Shown: positions 45,063-53,729, counted from the first letter of the stretch. The stretch is 64,000 nucleotides of DNA from Roseivivax halotolerans (GCF_900115815.1 NZ_FOXV01000015.1:1-64000), one strand, 5' to 3'. The notes: a model not told the origin generated them from the letters alone. Made by a program: numbers and translations.

Positions 45063-45130
45063 TGGTCTGGTATCCTTGCTTTCTGACTTGGTGGACCGCC
45101 TGTTTCGCGTGGGACGCAGCCACCACGGTG

Positions 45131-46132
45131 TCATTCGATGACCTGGACGAGGTCTCGGTTCGCCACATGCTGCTCGATCAGGTCGATTGCTGCGTGCAGT
45201 GATGCGAAGGATCCTGAGTAGGTTTCGGCCGCATCGAAATAGACGATCTGCCGGGCCTCACAGACCTCCAGGAACTGGCAGAACCCCGGAACCTGGGCAT
45301 CGAGATTGTCGCGGATGAAGTTCCGGCCGGGCTTTTCGTCGGTCCAGGGATACCAGTAGGCGGCAAATAGGATGTCGGCGTCGATGATGTCGATGCGCTC
45401 GGCCGAGATGGGAACGCTGGTCGCGTGGTCGTAGGCACCCTCGAACCCCAGGAAGGCCTCGTCCACGACGTCGCGGCGGCTGAAACCGAGATCGTCGAGG
45501 ACCTGGGTCAGGGCATAGAAATTGTTGTAAAGACCGATCTCGCTGTCGTCCGCATAGATCACGGCGACTTCGATCTCGGGGGCGTTGGGGATGCGCAAAC
45601 GAACCGTCTCGATCCGCGCCTCATAGGCGGCCCGCGCGGCGTCGTATTCGGCCTCTACCCCCCCGGCATCAGCAATGATCCCCATGTAGTCGAGGAAGTC
45701 GACGTCGATGGGCAGAGATATCATCGGGGCGATCTGACCCAACTGATCGTATATCTCGGTATCCCACGGACGCGCGATGATGAGGTCGGGTTCGAGCGCG
45801 GCGAGACGCTCCAGATCGACCTCCCAGCCATAGAACGTGATGTCTGTGTCCTGCAGGTCGATATCGAGAAGCGAGGACACGAGGTCGCTGAAATAGGCGT
45901 CCTCGGTCGGATGGCCTTCGGAGGCCACGATTCGGTCCATGGCACCAAGGTCCATCAGCGTCAATGTCGCCGTCAGGCGGTGCAACGACGCGATCCGCTG
46001 CGGATTTTCGGGGATGCAGGTCTCGCCCGCAGCATGTTCGAACAGGCGCTGGCCCTCGGGGCAATCCTGCGCGAGGGCGGGGGTTGCAGCAAATGCCACA
46101 AGCGCGGCAAGGACGGTAAGGTTGGGTTTCAT
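45131..46132 (-). CDS. SBP6: iron-siderophore-type substrate-binding protein
   Basis: The 333-residue precursor has class I N-terminus (QDCPEGQRLFEHAAGETC, C24 and C39). PQRIASLHRLTATLTLMDLG, DLERLAALEPDLIIARPWD and GQIAPMISL define the fold. NNFYALTQVLDDLGF and DHATSVPISAERIDIIDADI match SBP11. The second Cys pair is GFCQFLEVC. Trp/Tyr-rich AAYWYPWTDEK may face the ligand. Start at 46130-46132. Confidence 0.86.
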   Translation of the reverse strand: MKPNLTVLAALVAFAATPALAQDCPEGQRLFEHAAGETCIPENPQRIASLHRLTATLTLMDLGAMDRIVASEGHPTEDAYFSDLVSSLLDIDLQDTDITFYGWEVDLERLAALEPDLIIARPWDTEIYDQLGQIAPMISLPIDVDFLDYMGIIADAGGVEAEYDAARAAYEARIETVRLRIPNAPEIEVAVIYADDSEIGLYNNFYALTQVLDDLGFSRRDVVDEAFLGFEGAYDHATSVPISAERIDIIDADILFAAYWYPWTDEKPGRNFIRDNLDAQVPGFCQFLEVCEARQIVYFDAAETYSGSFASLHAAIDLIEQHVANRDLVQVIE

Positions 46133-46196
46133 GTGACTTTCCTTTCGGTTGAATGTGGTTATGGGTAGCCCGAGCAGGTCATGGCAGACGAGACCG

Positions 46197-47174
46197 TCAC
46201 TCCACGACAAGATCCCGGTTCAGATCATCGCGCGTCACCACCTCGGCAATCCGCTCGAGCCCATGGCCGATACCCGTCCATGAGAACCCCCCAGCTTTTT
46301 GTCCTTCAATGTTGAAGATCTTGCTCGCCTGCGCGACCGGCAGAGCCTGAACCAGCGGATCGGCGAGGAAGTCTTCGAAGATCGCCGAGTGCCCCGTTTC
46401 GTCGTGATCCCAGGTGACGAGAAACATGACGTCGGCCGCATGCTCGGGAAGCGCTTCGTAGGTTATGCGCTCATAAGGGTTTTCGGGGTCAAGAGGGCGC
46501 TCGGGCGGGGTCATGGTGGGATCGAGATACTCGCGGATCACGCCCCATCCGCCCTGCGGCTCCATCCGATAGAAAGTCCGGTCGGTATCCTGCGTGGCGA
46601 TGATCGAAAGCGTCGTGCGCTCGAAATCGGCTCCGAGCGTCTCGCGCACGCCTTCGGCGACGGCTTCAAGCTCGGTTTGCTGCTCCCGCGCTCGCTCGGT
46701 CCGATTGACCGCATCAGCCAACATCAGAAGCGTGTCGTCCGCCGGGTATTCGAACATGTCGAGGATTACCGTCGGAGCGATCTTCGAAAATATCTCGTAG
46801 TTCGTCTCGGGATAAGGCGAGCCGATGATCAGATCGGGGTTCTGCGCGGCAACCGCCTCGGGGTCGGGGCTGCCGTATGTGCCCACCCATTCAATAGAAG
46901 ATGTATCGTACGCGCCCATGCGCCGGAAAATCTGATCGCCGCTGTCGTCGATGTGTCCCGCGCTGGCGACCGGGGTCACGCCGAGTTCCGTCATCAGAGG
47001 CAACAGCGCATTGATGTCCGTCAGCGTGACGATCCGCTGCGGGTCCGCGGGGATGCAACCGGTGCCCGCGTGGTGCTCGAACAGGCGCAGGCCCTTGGAG
47101 CAATCCTGGGCCAGGGCAGAAGAAGTGAGCAAGAAGCTGGTGAGAATAAAGACCATTGTAAGTTGGTTCTTCAT
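46197..47174 (-). CDS. SBP5: iron-siderophore-type substrate-binding protein
   Basis: The 325-residue precursor has class I N-terminus (QDCSKGLRLFEHHAGTGC, C25 and C40). PQRIVTLTDINALLPLMTELG, RRMGAYDTSSIEWVGTYGS and KIAPTVILDMFEYP make it the clear partner of SBP8. The C-terminal Cys pair is absent. It ends NRDLVVE as SBP8 ends NRDLVSE. Confidence 0.86.
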   Translation of the reverse strand: MKNQLTMVFILTSFLLTSSALAQDCSKGLRLFEHHAGTGCIPADPQRIVTLTDINALLPLMTELGVTPVASAGHIDDSGDQIFRRMGAYDTSSIEWVGTYGSPDPEAVAAQNPDLIIGSPYPETNYEIFSKIAPTVILDMFEYPADDTLLMLADAVNRTERAREQQTELEAVAEGVRETLGADFERTTLSIIATQDTDRTFYRMEPQGGWGVIREYLDPTMTPPERPLDPENPYERITYEALPEHAADVMFLVTWDHDETGHSAIFEDFLADPLVQALPVAQASKIFNIEGQKAGGFSWTGIGHGLERIAEVVTRDDLNRDLVVE

Positions 47175-47213
47175 CAGTTTTTCTCCATCAGAGAGATCGC
47201 ATTTCTTAGCGTG

Positions 47214-48194
47214 TCATTCTGCGTCCATCGGCGCGAAATCGCGGCCGGCGATGTGGGTGACGACGTAATTGATATTGTACTGAAGCGTGGTGAAGCTCTG
47301 TGGGGAGGCATGCTCGCGCGGAAGGGCGATGAACTGCCCCTCGCGGCAGGCATGCAGTGCCACGCAATATCCCGGCACCATCTCGGCCCAGCGGGAGAGC
47401 ATATTCGCCGGGCTATCATCTTGGTCGATGCGAAAAGTGTCGATGACGAAATCGCCGTCGTAGCGCTCAATCACCTCGGGACTGATGATCTCCTCGTCGG
47501 TCCCATTTGCACGCATTGCGTCCACCGGCGCGGGACGGGCGAAGCCGATATCGTCCAGCACAGTGGTCAACGCGCCGTAATCTGCGTAGACATGGACCTT
47601 TCCGTCGTAGCCCTGAGCTTGAATGTGGGAGACCGTGATCTCGCCCGCCTCAGGGATAAAGTCCTTGGCTTGCTCGATGGCATCGCGATAGGCGCCGATC
47701 CGTGTCTCGTAGCGATCCACGATTCCTGCCGCGCCGGCAATCATCCGGATCTTTTCCAAAGCGTCCTCGGGGCGACATGGGACGTAAACGGTGGCTGTTA
47801 TTGCGGCGAGCTGGTCGTAGATATCGTCCTGACATCCCGACAGACCGATGATCAGGTCGGGCTGTAGTGCGGCTATGGCCTCCAAGTCGAACTGAGCCCA
47901 CTGACCGACGAAGTCGATGTCGGAATTCTCGAAAGAGGTGTGCAGGATGGTCTCCACCGCGCGCAGGTAGCGGCTGCCGTCGGGCCGCACGCGCCCAAGG
48001 CTGCCCACCGGCGGCTTGCCCAGCTCTACCAGCGGCAAGGTGATCGACGTGTCATGCAGCGCAACGATGCGCTGCGGACTGGCTGGAATAGTCACCTCGC
48101 GGCCTGCGCTGTCAGTGAAAATACGAGTTTCCTGCGCCGTGGCCGGTAGCGAGAGGCCAGAGAGCAGAAAAGCGATTGCCAGGTACTTTTTCAT
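47214..48194 (-). CDS. SBP4: iron-siderophore-type substrate-binding protein
   Basis: The 326-residue precursor has class II N-terminus (ETRIFTDSAGREVTIPASPQRIVALHD). LPLVELGKPPVGSLGRVRPDGSRYLRAVETI, FENSDIDFVGQW and FVIDTFRIDQDDSP pair it with SBP13, nine genes away. It keeps the C-terminal pair GYCVALHAC. An extra pair of cysteines, SGCQDD and YVPCRPED, lies in the middle. Signal MKKYLAIAFLLSGLSLPATA. Confidence 0.86.
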   Translation of the reverse strand: MKKYLAIAFLLSGLSLPATAQETRIFTDSAGREVTIPASPQRIVALHDTSITLPLVELGKPPVGSLGRVRPDGSRYLRAVETILHTSFENSDIDFVGQWAQFDLEAIAALQPDLIIGLSGCQDDIYDQLAAITATVYVPCRPEDALEKIRMIAGAAGIVDRYETRIGAYRDAIEQAKDFIPEAGEITVSHIQAQGYDGKVHVYADYGALTTVLDDIGFARPAPVDAMRANGTDEEIISPEVIERYDGDFVIDTFRIDQDDSPANMLSRWAEMVPGYCVALHACREGQFIALPREHASPQSFTTLQYNINYVVTHIAGRDFAPMDAE

Positions 48195-48249
48195 TCTGTG
48201 TCGCTCCTCACGTTCATTTCTCGGATGGGCATTGATCCCGGCGCCGGAT

Positions 48250-49206
48250 TCACTCCGGAATTGACACGATGTCGGTGGAACTCGTGGCAGCGAGGACCAC
48301 CAAGGCGAGGCTCATCAGCGCGTCATAGGAGGCCGACGTCGCCTCGGCCCGCGGCAGGATCACCATCTGGTCCTCGCGGCAGGCATGCAGCGTCTCGCAC
48401 CAACCCGGAAACAGTCGTTCCATCGCGGCGCGCGCATCGGCGGGCGTCTGGTCCTGGTCGGTACGGTAGGTGAGAAAGATCACGTCGGCGTCGAGTTCGG
48501 GCATCGCCTCTGCCGAGAATGTCTGCGCGCCTCCGACACCGATGGCATCGACGGCGGGCGGGAACTTGAAGCCCGCGTCTCGCAGCACGGTGCCGAGAGC
48601 GGAATAGGTGTGCTGGACGTAGATACCGTCGTTAATGCCCTGGATAACATTCACCCGAATGTCGCCGGTATTTACGAGCCGCTGGATCTGGTCGATCTGC
48701 GCCTGATACCGTGTCTCCAGTCGTGCCAGCCGCTCTGTCGTGCCTGTGGCCTCCGCCAGCAGCGGAAAGACACCCAGCGTCTGCCGTTCTGTGGTGTCAA
48801 CGACGACCGTGGGCGCGATTGCCGAGAGCCGATCGACCGACGCGTTCTGCCATGTTGAGGTGATGATCAGGTCGGGCGAAACCTCCGCTACCGCTTCGAT
48901 ATCGGCCGGGTTGGTGCCGAGGAAGGAGATGTTGGAATTGTCGAAGTCAAAGCCCGTCACGGTGATCGATCCGCGAATGAAGGGCTCGCCCTCAGTGGTC
49001 GTGCGCCCATGGCTTCCCACCGGCAGGACCCCCAGTTCGATCAGCGGGGTACCGAGGTTCTTGTCGTGCAGGACGGCTATGCGCTCCGGATCGACCGGAA
49101 CGTCCACTGTGCGACCCAAATCATCGGTGATTGTCCGCGTCTCCTGCGCGAGGGCCGGCATGGACAGTGCAGCGAGCGCCGCGAGGGTGATGAGCGTGGT
49201 TCTCAT
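48250..49206 (-). CDS. SBP3: iron-siderophore-type substrate-binding protein
   Basis: The 318-residue precursor has class II N-terminus (ETRTITDDLGRTVDVPVDPERIAVLHD). The body resembles SBP7 (VGSHGRTTTEGEPFIRG, FDFDNSNISFLGT, SAIAPTVVV). The C-terminal pair GWCETLHAC is followed by MVILPRAEATSASYDALM. A 25-bp hairpin lies just upstream of its start (49231-49255), and the largest gap in the array precedes it. Confidence 0.86.
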   Translation of the reverse strand: MRTTLITLAALAALSMPALAQETRTITDDLGRTVDVPVDPERIAVLHDKNLGTPLIELGVLPVGSHGRTTTEGEPFIRGSITVTGFDFDNSNISFLGTNPADIEAVAEVSPDLIITSTWQNASVDRLSAIAPTVVVDTTERQTLGVFPLLAEATGTTERLARLETRYQAQIDQIQRLVNTGDIRVNVIQGINDGIYVQHTYSALGTVLRDAGFKFPPAVDAIGVGGAQTFSAEAMPELDADVIFLTYRTDQDQTPADARAAMERLFPGWCETLHACREDQMVILPRAEATSASYDALMSLALVVLAATSSTDIVSIPE

Positions 49207-49494
49207 GGGTCTTGCCTTTCGGTTGCGGACGGCGCGGCACAGAAATCGCCGCGCCCGGAAAATCCGGGAGGGGCCCGCCAATGAGCCCCGACGACAAGAT
49301 CATATCGACAGCATCGCGCTGTTGCCCGTCCGCCAGCGGCAGCGATCGAAGGCATGCGCGTTTGAAACGGCCGATCGACGCGCAGTCGAGGAAATGCGCC
49401 TCGTCTTTTTCTGCGCTTCTCTAGCGCTTGGCTACATTCGGCATCGGGCTGATCAATGTTCGGATACGGTGAGGTGAGAGAGATCATGACGACT
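49207..49494. other. 288-bp non-coding gap inside the SBP array
   Basis: By far the longest spacer between binding-protein genes. It contains a GC hairpin (ggcgcgg at 49231-49237, ccgcgcc at 49249-49255) 25 bp before the SBP3 start codon. It may hold an internal promoter, an attenuator or the scar of a lost gene. No coding frame is convincing. Confidence 0.4.
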
Positions 49495-50451
49495 TCACTC
49501 AAACCCGCGGCCGGCGGTTATCGCCGTCAGGAAATCGATAGACCGATCGAGGGACTCGAACGTGTAGCCGACAAGAATGTCGCGCTCATACCAGAAGTGA
49601 TTACCTGTCTCGACGCCATCCAGGTTGCGCCAAAAAGGCGCCACGCTGTCCCACTGCTCTTTCAGCATCGGAATTGTCTGCCCAAAGCGCGGCGCTCGGC
49701 TCGAAATCAGCACATCACCATCAAACTCCTGAATGCGTTCGACGCTGACACCACTGAGCCCCTCGGTGGCCTCCGTTTGGATCGTGGGCTTGGCGAAGCC
49801 TATGTCGTTGATGACCTGGTCGATCGCGCCCCAGTTCGGATAATACCAAAGGCCGTCATCCCAAAGATCGAAGCGCGACAGCGTGATCTCTGACGGGGTG
49901 CCGATGACCTCTCGCGCCTCGGCAATCCGGCTCTCATAACGTGCAAGCTCGGTGTCGAATGTGTCGCTCATATTCGCGGCGTCGGCGAGCCACTCCAAAT
50001 GTTCGAGGAACGGCATGTTGGGCGGGATAATAACGGTTGGTGCAATAGCCTTAAGCTGGTCGTAGATTTCCTCATTCCAGATGCGCCCGATGATGAGATC
50101 AGGCTGCTCGGCCGCCAACGCTTCAACGTCTATCGTCGCGCGGTCGCTGAAATATTCGACGCCCGATGCCTCGATGAACTGCTGTCTGAAGATGTCGGCA
50201 GCGCCGCGAATATACGTCGTCCCATCCTCCATCCGGTTCATGACCGTAAGCGCGATCGGCGCGCCGATATCCAGCAGCGGCGTGGTAATCTGGTCGCCGC
50301 GGAGGCTGGCGATGCGCTGTGGATCCTCAGGTATGCAGCTCGTCTCCAAATGGTGTTCGAAGGCGCGCAAACCCTCACCACAATCCTGAGCAAGAGCCGG
50401 TGTGGCGAGGGTCACTACGAGCGCAACGGCTGAGGTATATGCGAGTTTCAT
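49495..50451 (-). CDS. SBP2: iron-siderophore-type substrate-binding protein
   Basis: The 318-residue precursor has class I N-terminus (QDCGEGLRAFEHHLETSC, C24 and C39). PQRIASLRGDQITTPLLDIG and DVEALAAEQPDLIIGRIWN define the fold, and KAIAPTVIIPPN follows. The position of the C-terminal Cys pair reads PFWRNLDGV, so both cysteines are gone. An aromatic-rich WDDGLWYYPNWG stretch is distinctive. It has no close partner in the array. Confidence 0.85.
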   Translation of the reverse strand: MKLAYTSAVALVVTLATPALAQDCGEGLRAFEHHLETSCIPEDPQRIASLRGDQITTPLLDIGAPIALTVMNRMEDGTTYIRGAADIFRQQFIEASGVEYFSDRATIDVEALAAEQPDLIIGRIWNEEIYDQLKAIAPTVIIPPNMPFLEHLEWLADAANMSDTFDTELARYESRIAEAREVIGTPSEITLSRFDLWDDGLWYYPNWGAIDQVINDIGFAKPTIQTEATEGLSGVSVERIQEFDGDVLISSRAPRFGQTIPMLKEQWDSVAPFWRNLDGVETGNHFWYERDILVGYTFESLDRSIDFLTAITAGRGFE

Positions 50452-50558
50452 GACGACTTTCTGGTCTGAAGATCGGGAATGGGACTGTCGTAGAGGTTGG
50501 ATCGGCGCTGCTTCGCGTCTCGTGCGAGGCGGGGTCACGGCGCCTGCCAAGGTCTGGC

Positions 50559-51494
50559 TCATGGCAGCGCCTCCAGTGACAGAAGCTCACCGTGCCAGGC
50601 ATCGAAACCAGCATGCGGTACATTATCGGCCAAGTCCGTGCAGGCGTTGTAGGCGTAGCTCCGCTCGGGTCGGCAAATTACTTCGGCGCAGTGCCCGGCC
50701 ACCTCGACCAAGAAGCGCCGGGCTGAAGCGGGGCCTTCTAGTTCGGCGATTTGCGCCACTGCGTGGGGGTGCTCTGGTGCGATAGCCCTGAGCGTCAGCA
50801 CCTCGGCGGTCTGGGCCGCGACATCGAATTGAGCGCTGCCCCGAAAGCAGGGAACATACGGGCGGTCCTCAGCTTCAGCGGAAAGAAAGTCGGGCGCGTC
50901 AGCGGGCGCGACCCGCCCATATTTACGGCGAGACGGCAGGGTTGCGACGGTGCTTGCAAAACGGCAGCCGCCAAGATGGCTTGCCTCCCAAACGCAAAAA
51001 TCGCCGCGGCGTGCAGCCTCTGTCGCCAATGCCTTGTAGGTGGCGAATCCGAACTTTGCGCAGCAGCGGTCATGCTTGCCGTGGGTGCAAACGAGGACTG
51101 TACGCGGCTCCATGCTGCGCGGAGAAAACCGCTCCATGACGGACAGCCCCCGCGGGACGGCATCGACAAAGCCCGGTAAGTCGCCCGTGGCCAGATGAAA
51201 CGCCAGCCGATCCGGCATAAGCAAGACCGTATGGCGCGCGTCCGGCTCGCCTTTGCGGTCTATTAGACTGACATTCCAGCCCGCGTCCTGAACCCGATCG
51301 ATGGCATCGAGCAGATCCTGCGGCATTCCCTCTGCCGCAAATCGACTGTAGCGCCACGCAGCTTTCGGCCACCGGATCAGGATCTTGCGCTCTGGAAAAC
51401 CTCCCCTGCCGGCCAAGTCCTCGCCCATGGCACGACTGTGATCGGCGCAGAAAGTTGCGCCGTGGGTATCCGGAATAATAGCATCCTGGGGCAT
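50559..51494 (-). CDS. sucrase/ferredoxin-like (Suc_Fer) thioredoxin-fold Fe-S protein
   Basis: The 311-residue cytoplasmic protein has the Suc_Fer-like signature: VLVCTHGKHDRCC (C136, C144, C145) and FCVWEASHLGGCRFA (C167, H173, C177). Related Apd1/Aim32 proteins bind a [2Fe-2S] cluster with histidine and cysteine ligands. It lies between SBP2 and SBP1 on the same strand. A reasonable inference is electron delivery or reduction of imported ferric-siderophore, alongside the FhuF-type protein. The start is ATG at 51492-51494. Confidence 0.78.
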   Translation of the reverse strand: MPQDAIIPDTHGATFCADHSRAMGEDLAGRGGFPERKILIRWPKAAWRYSRFAAEGMPQDLLDAIDRVQDAGWNVSLIDRKGEPDARHTVLLMPDRLAFHLATGDLPGFVDAVPRGLSVMERFSPRSMEPRTVLVCTHGKHDRCCAKFGFATYKALATEAARRGDFCVWEASHLGGCRFASTVATLPSRRKYGRVAPADAPDFLSAEAEDRPYVPCFRGSAQFDVAAQTAEVLTLRAIAPEHPHAVAQIAELEGPASARRFLVEVAGHCAEVICRPERSYAYNACTDLADNVPHAGFDAWHGELLSLEALP

Positions 51495-51540
51495 GACAGG
51501 CTCCTTTCAAAAACGCGCGACGCGCAACCTAATGGTTCCA

Positions 51541-52530
51541 TCAGTTGTTCAGCGGCACGAAATCTCGGGTCGCTATATTCGCCAGAACGATTGCGAGTGT
51601 ATTTTCGAGCGCGCGGAAGCTGACGCCTCGCATGGTTTCCCGGTCGAGAAGTAAATGCTGATTGTGGCGGGGTGCATGAAGGATCTCGTCCCAGCCAGGG
51701 ACCAGGTCGTCCCACTCTGCAAGGCGGGTACTGGGCGGCTGGTCGAATGCGATATTGTAAGTGCCGACCATAAAGTCTGAGTCGATCTGCGGCAAAATTT
51801 CGGGACTCAACTCAGCATTGCCGTCTTTGAGTTGCGCGATCACCGGCGGTGTGACGAAACCAAGTTCGTCGATCACGTGGCTGAGGGCCGCGTAATCCTT
51901 GTAGACCCAGAGCTTTCCGTCGAAAGCCTCGGCCACGGCGACGCTGACTTCTGACGAATCGCCGATCATGTCCTCGACGACGCGCCGGCCGTCGGCGAGC
52001 TGCGTGTTAAATTGCGAGAGGCGGTCCTCGTACTCCTCCAGCACACCGCCGGCATCTGCGATCTTCTCGAACCGCTGCAAAAGGGGATTGCTCCAAATCC
52101 CAATCACCACAGTGGGCGCGATAATCGAGAGCTGGTCATAGATGTCAGTCTGCCAATCGGGTATCAGAATGAGATCAGGGTCGGCCCCTGCAATCGCCTC
52201 GAGATCAGGATTGTTCGGATCACCAACCCAAGTCAGGTCAGAGTCGGAGAACGTCAGCCCGAAGATATCGTAGGCGCCGCGTGGGTACGGCAGACCGTCG
52301 TTCTTGGAGCCGTCCACTCGGCCCGAAGAGCCGACAAGATTCGCACCCAGCTCCCAAAGCGGCGCCGTGAACTGTTCGCCGCGCAGGGACACAATGCGCT
52401 CCGGGGTTTCGGGGATGCAGGTCTGGCCATGGTCATGAACGAAAAGGCGTTGGCCTTCGGCGCAATCCTGGGCAACTGCAGATGACCCCATGGCGGCGGC
52501 AAAAAAGGCAAAGACGATCGCGTTTTTCAA
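51541..52530 (-). CDS. SBP1: iron-siderophore-type substrate-binding protein
   Basis: The 329-residue precursor probably starts at TTG 52528-52530, nine bases after an AGAGGA ribosome site; an ATG at 52572 would add a non-signal-like extension. Class I N-terminus (QDCAEGQRLFVHDHGQTC, C23 and C38). PERIVSLRGEQFTAPLWELG and DLEAIAGADPDLILIPDWQ define the fold. The usual C-terminal pair is changed to GWDEILHAP, Cys to Asp and Cys to Pro. It is the first SBP gene after the porin. Confidence 0.83.
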   Translation of the reverse strand: MKNAIVFAFFAAAMGSSAVAQDCAEGQRLFVHDHGQTCIPETPERIVSLRGEQFTAPLWELGANLVGSSGRVDGSKNDGLPYPRGAYDIFGLTFSDSDLTWVGDPNNPDLEAIAGADPDLILIPDWQTDIYDQLSIIAPTVVIGIWSNPLLQRFEKIADAGGVLEEYEDRLSQFNTQLADGRRVVEDMIGDSSEVSVAVAEAFDGKLWVYKDYAALSHVIDELGFVTPPVIAQLKDGNAELSPEILPQIDSDFMVGTYNIAFDQPPSTRLAEWDDLVPGWDEILHAPRHNQHLLLDRETMRGVSFRALENTLAIVLANIATRDFVPLNN

Positions 52531-52610
52531 TGCAGCATGTCCTCTTTTTTGGGCGATGACCGGAGTGGTCACCGAAGAGGACCGGACCGCTCTCGCGGCC
52601 CGGTCCTTCG

Positions 52611-53729
52611 TTAGAAACTGACCGAGAACCCGGCGCCGATCAGCGTGTCATCGCCCGACGGCGCCGACAGTCGTGACGCCCCGATATCGAGAGTCAGGCG
52701 GTCCGGAATGACGGCGTACTCTGCCGAGAGACCGTAGGTTGTTTGATGCTCAGTCGAAAAATCTGCCGTCGAGAAGTCGGCCACTTGGGCGCGGGTAACC
52801 CCGCCGCCGATCAGCAGACGGTCGGTTGCCTGCCAATCGAGCCCGAGTGCGAGACCAAATTGCGTCGTGTCTGTTCCCTCATAGAACTGGGCCGATCCGG
52901 ACGCGCTGTAGATCAGATCACCAATCCCATAGGTCGCCCCTGCCTGGACGACAGTTGCATGCGCGCCGCCATGATCTGGCGTCCCAAAGTAGTCGGTGAC
53001 GCGCTCGAACCCGATTGTGTATTCGAGGCTGTTGCCGCTGACGTCGCCGGCATAGGCGAGCGCCAGGCTGAATGTCCGACTGGGATCACCCGCCGATAGA
53101 TCCTCATCGGGCGGGTTGGACAGGCTTGCATAGACCGTGTAGCCGTTGAAGTCGGGCGTATTGTAGAGGAGCGTGGATTGGAACCCGAAGCTCTCACAGC
53201 TTCCGAAATTCGTCAGGTCGTCGGCAGCGAAGTTCGTGGTACCGCCTGGTGCCGTTATGCAGCTGAAGCCAACGGCGCTGTCGATGTCTCCGTAGGCCAA
53301 ACGCCCGATTGCGTCCGACTCGATGAATAAAGCGTAGGCGTCACGGAAGAATTCTTCGGTTTCGCGGAGATAGGTACTCTCATATTCCGCACCGAACGAC
53401 AGGCCGCCCGGTGTGGTAATTGTGAGCGAGCTGAAAGTATACGGGTCATCAGCTCCAAACTCCTTTTCGTCATTGGAACTCGTATAAAGCTCAGGTGCCA
53501 AATACGCCTCGACACTCCAGCCACTATCGGCAGTCGTCGTCAACGTGAACTCCGGGTAGAGACCCACGTAGCTGTCACTCCCGTTCATATCGCTTTCGGC
53601 GATGTACCCATCTGCACTGAAACCGAAGCTCAGCTCGGTATCGGCACACGCTTGCGCTGCAATCATTGACGCCGAACAGGCGAGAAACCCGGCCATACCA
53701 CCGCGCGCGAATCTAATTTGCCTTCCCAT
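52611..53729 (-). CDS. outer-membrane porin-like beta-barrel protein
   Basis: The 372-residue precursor has a signal peptide (cleavage near AQACA) and alternating amphipathic strands, with many Gly, Tyr and Asp residues, ending in the C-terminal SVSF with a terminal Phe, as in Gram-negative porins. Two cysteines (FSCITAPGG and GSCESFG) lie in a probable loop. It sits between the permease genes and the SBP array on the same strand, so it likely provides an outer-membrane route for the locus. No TonB box or plug domain is present. Confidence 0.78.
   Translation of the reverse strand: MGRQIRFARGGMAGFLACSASMIAAQACADTELSFGFSADGYIAESDMNGSDSYVGLYPEFTLTTTADSGWSVEAYLAPELYTSSNDEKEFGADDPYTFSSLTITTPGGLSFGAEYESTYLRETEEFFRDAYALFIESDAIGRLAYGDIDSAVGFSCITAPGGTTNFAADDLTNFGSCESFGFQSTLLYNTPDFNGYTVYASLSNPPDEDLSAGDPSRTFSLALAYAGDVSGNSLEYTIGFERVTDYFGTPDHGGAHATVVQAGATYGIGDLIYSASGSAQFYEGTDTTQFGLALGLDWQATDRLLIGGGVTRAQVADFSTADFSTEHQTTYGLSAEYAVIPDRLTLDIGASRLSAPSGDDTLIGAGFSVSF

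Noticed and set aside
38078-52530. SBP array as an artefact of repeated assembly
   Set aside because: The thirteen genes are clearly divergent from each other over most of their length, with different spacers, so they are not copies produced by misassembly.
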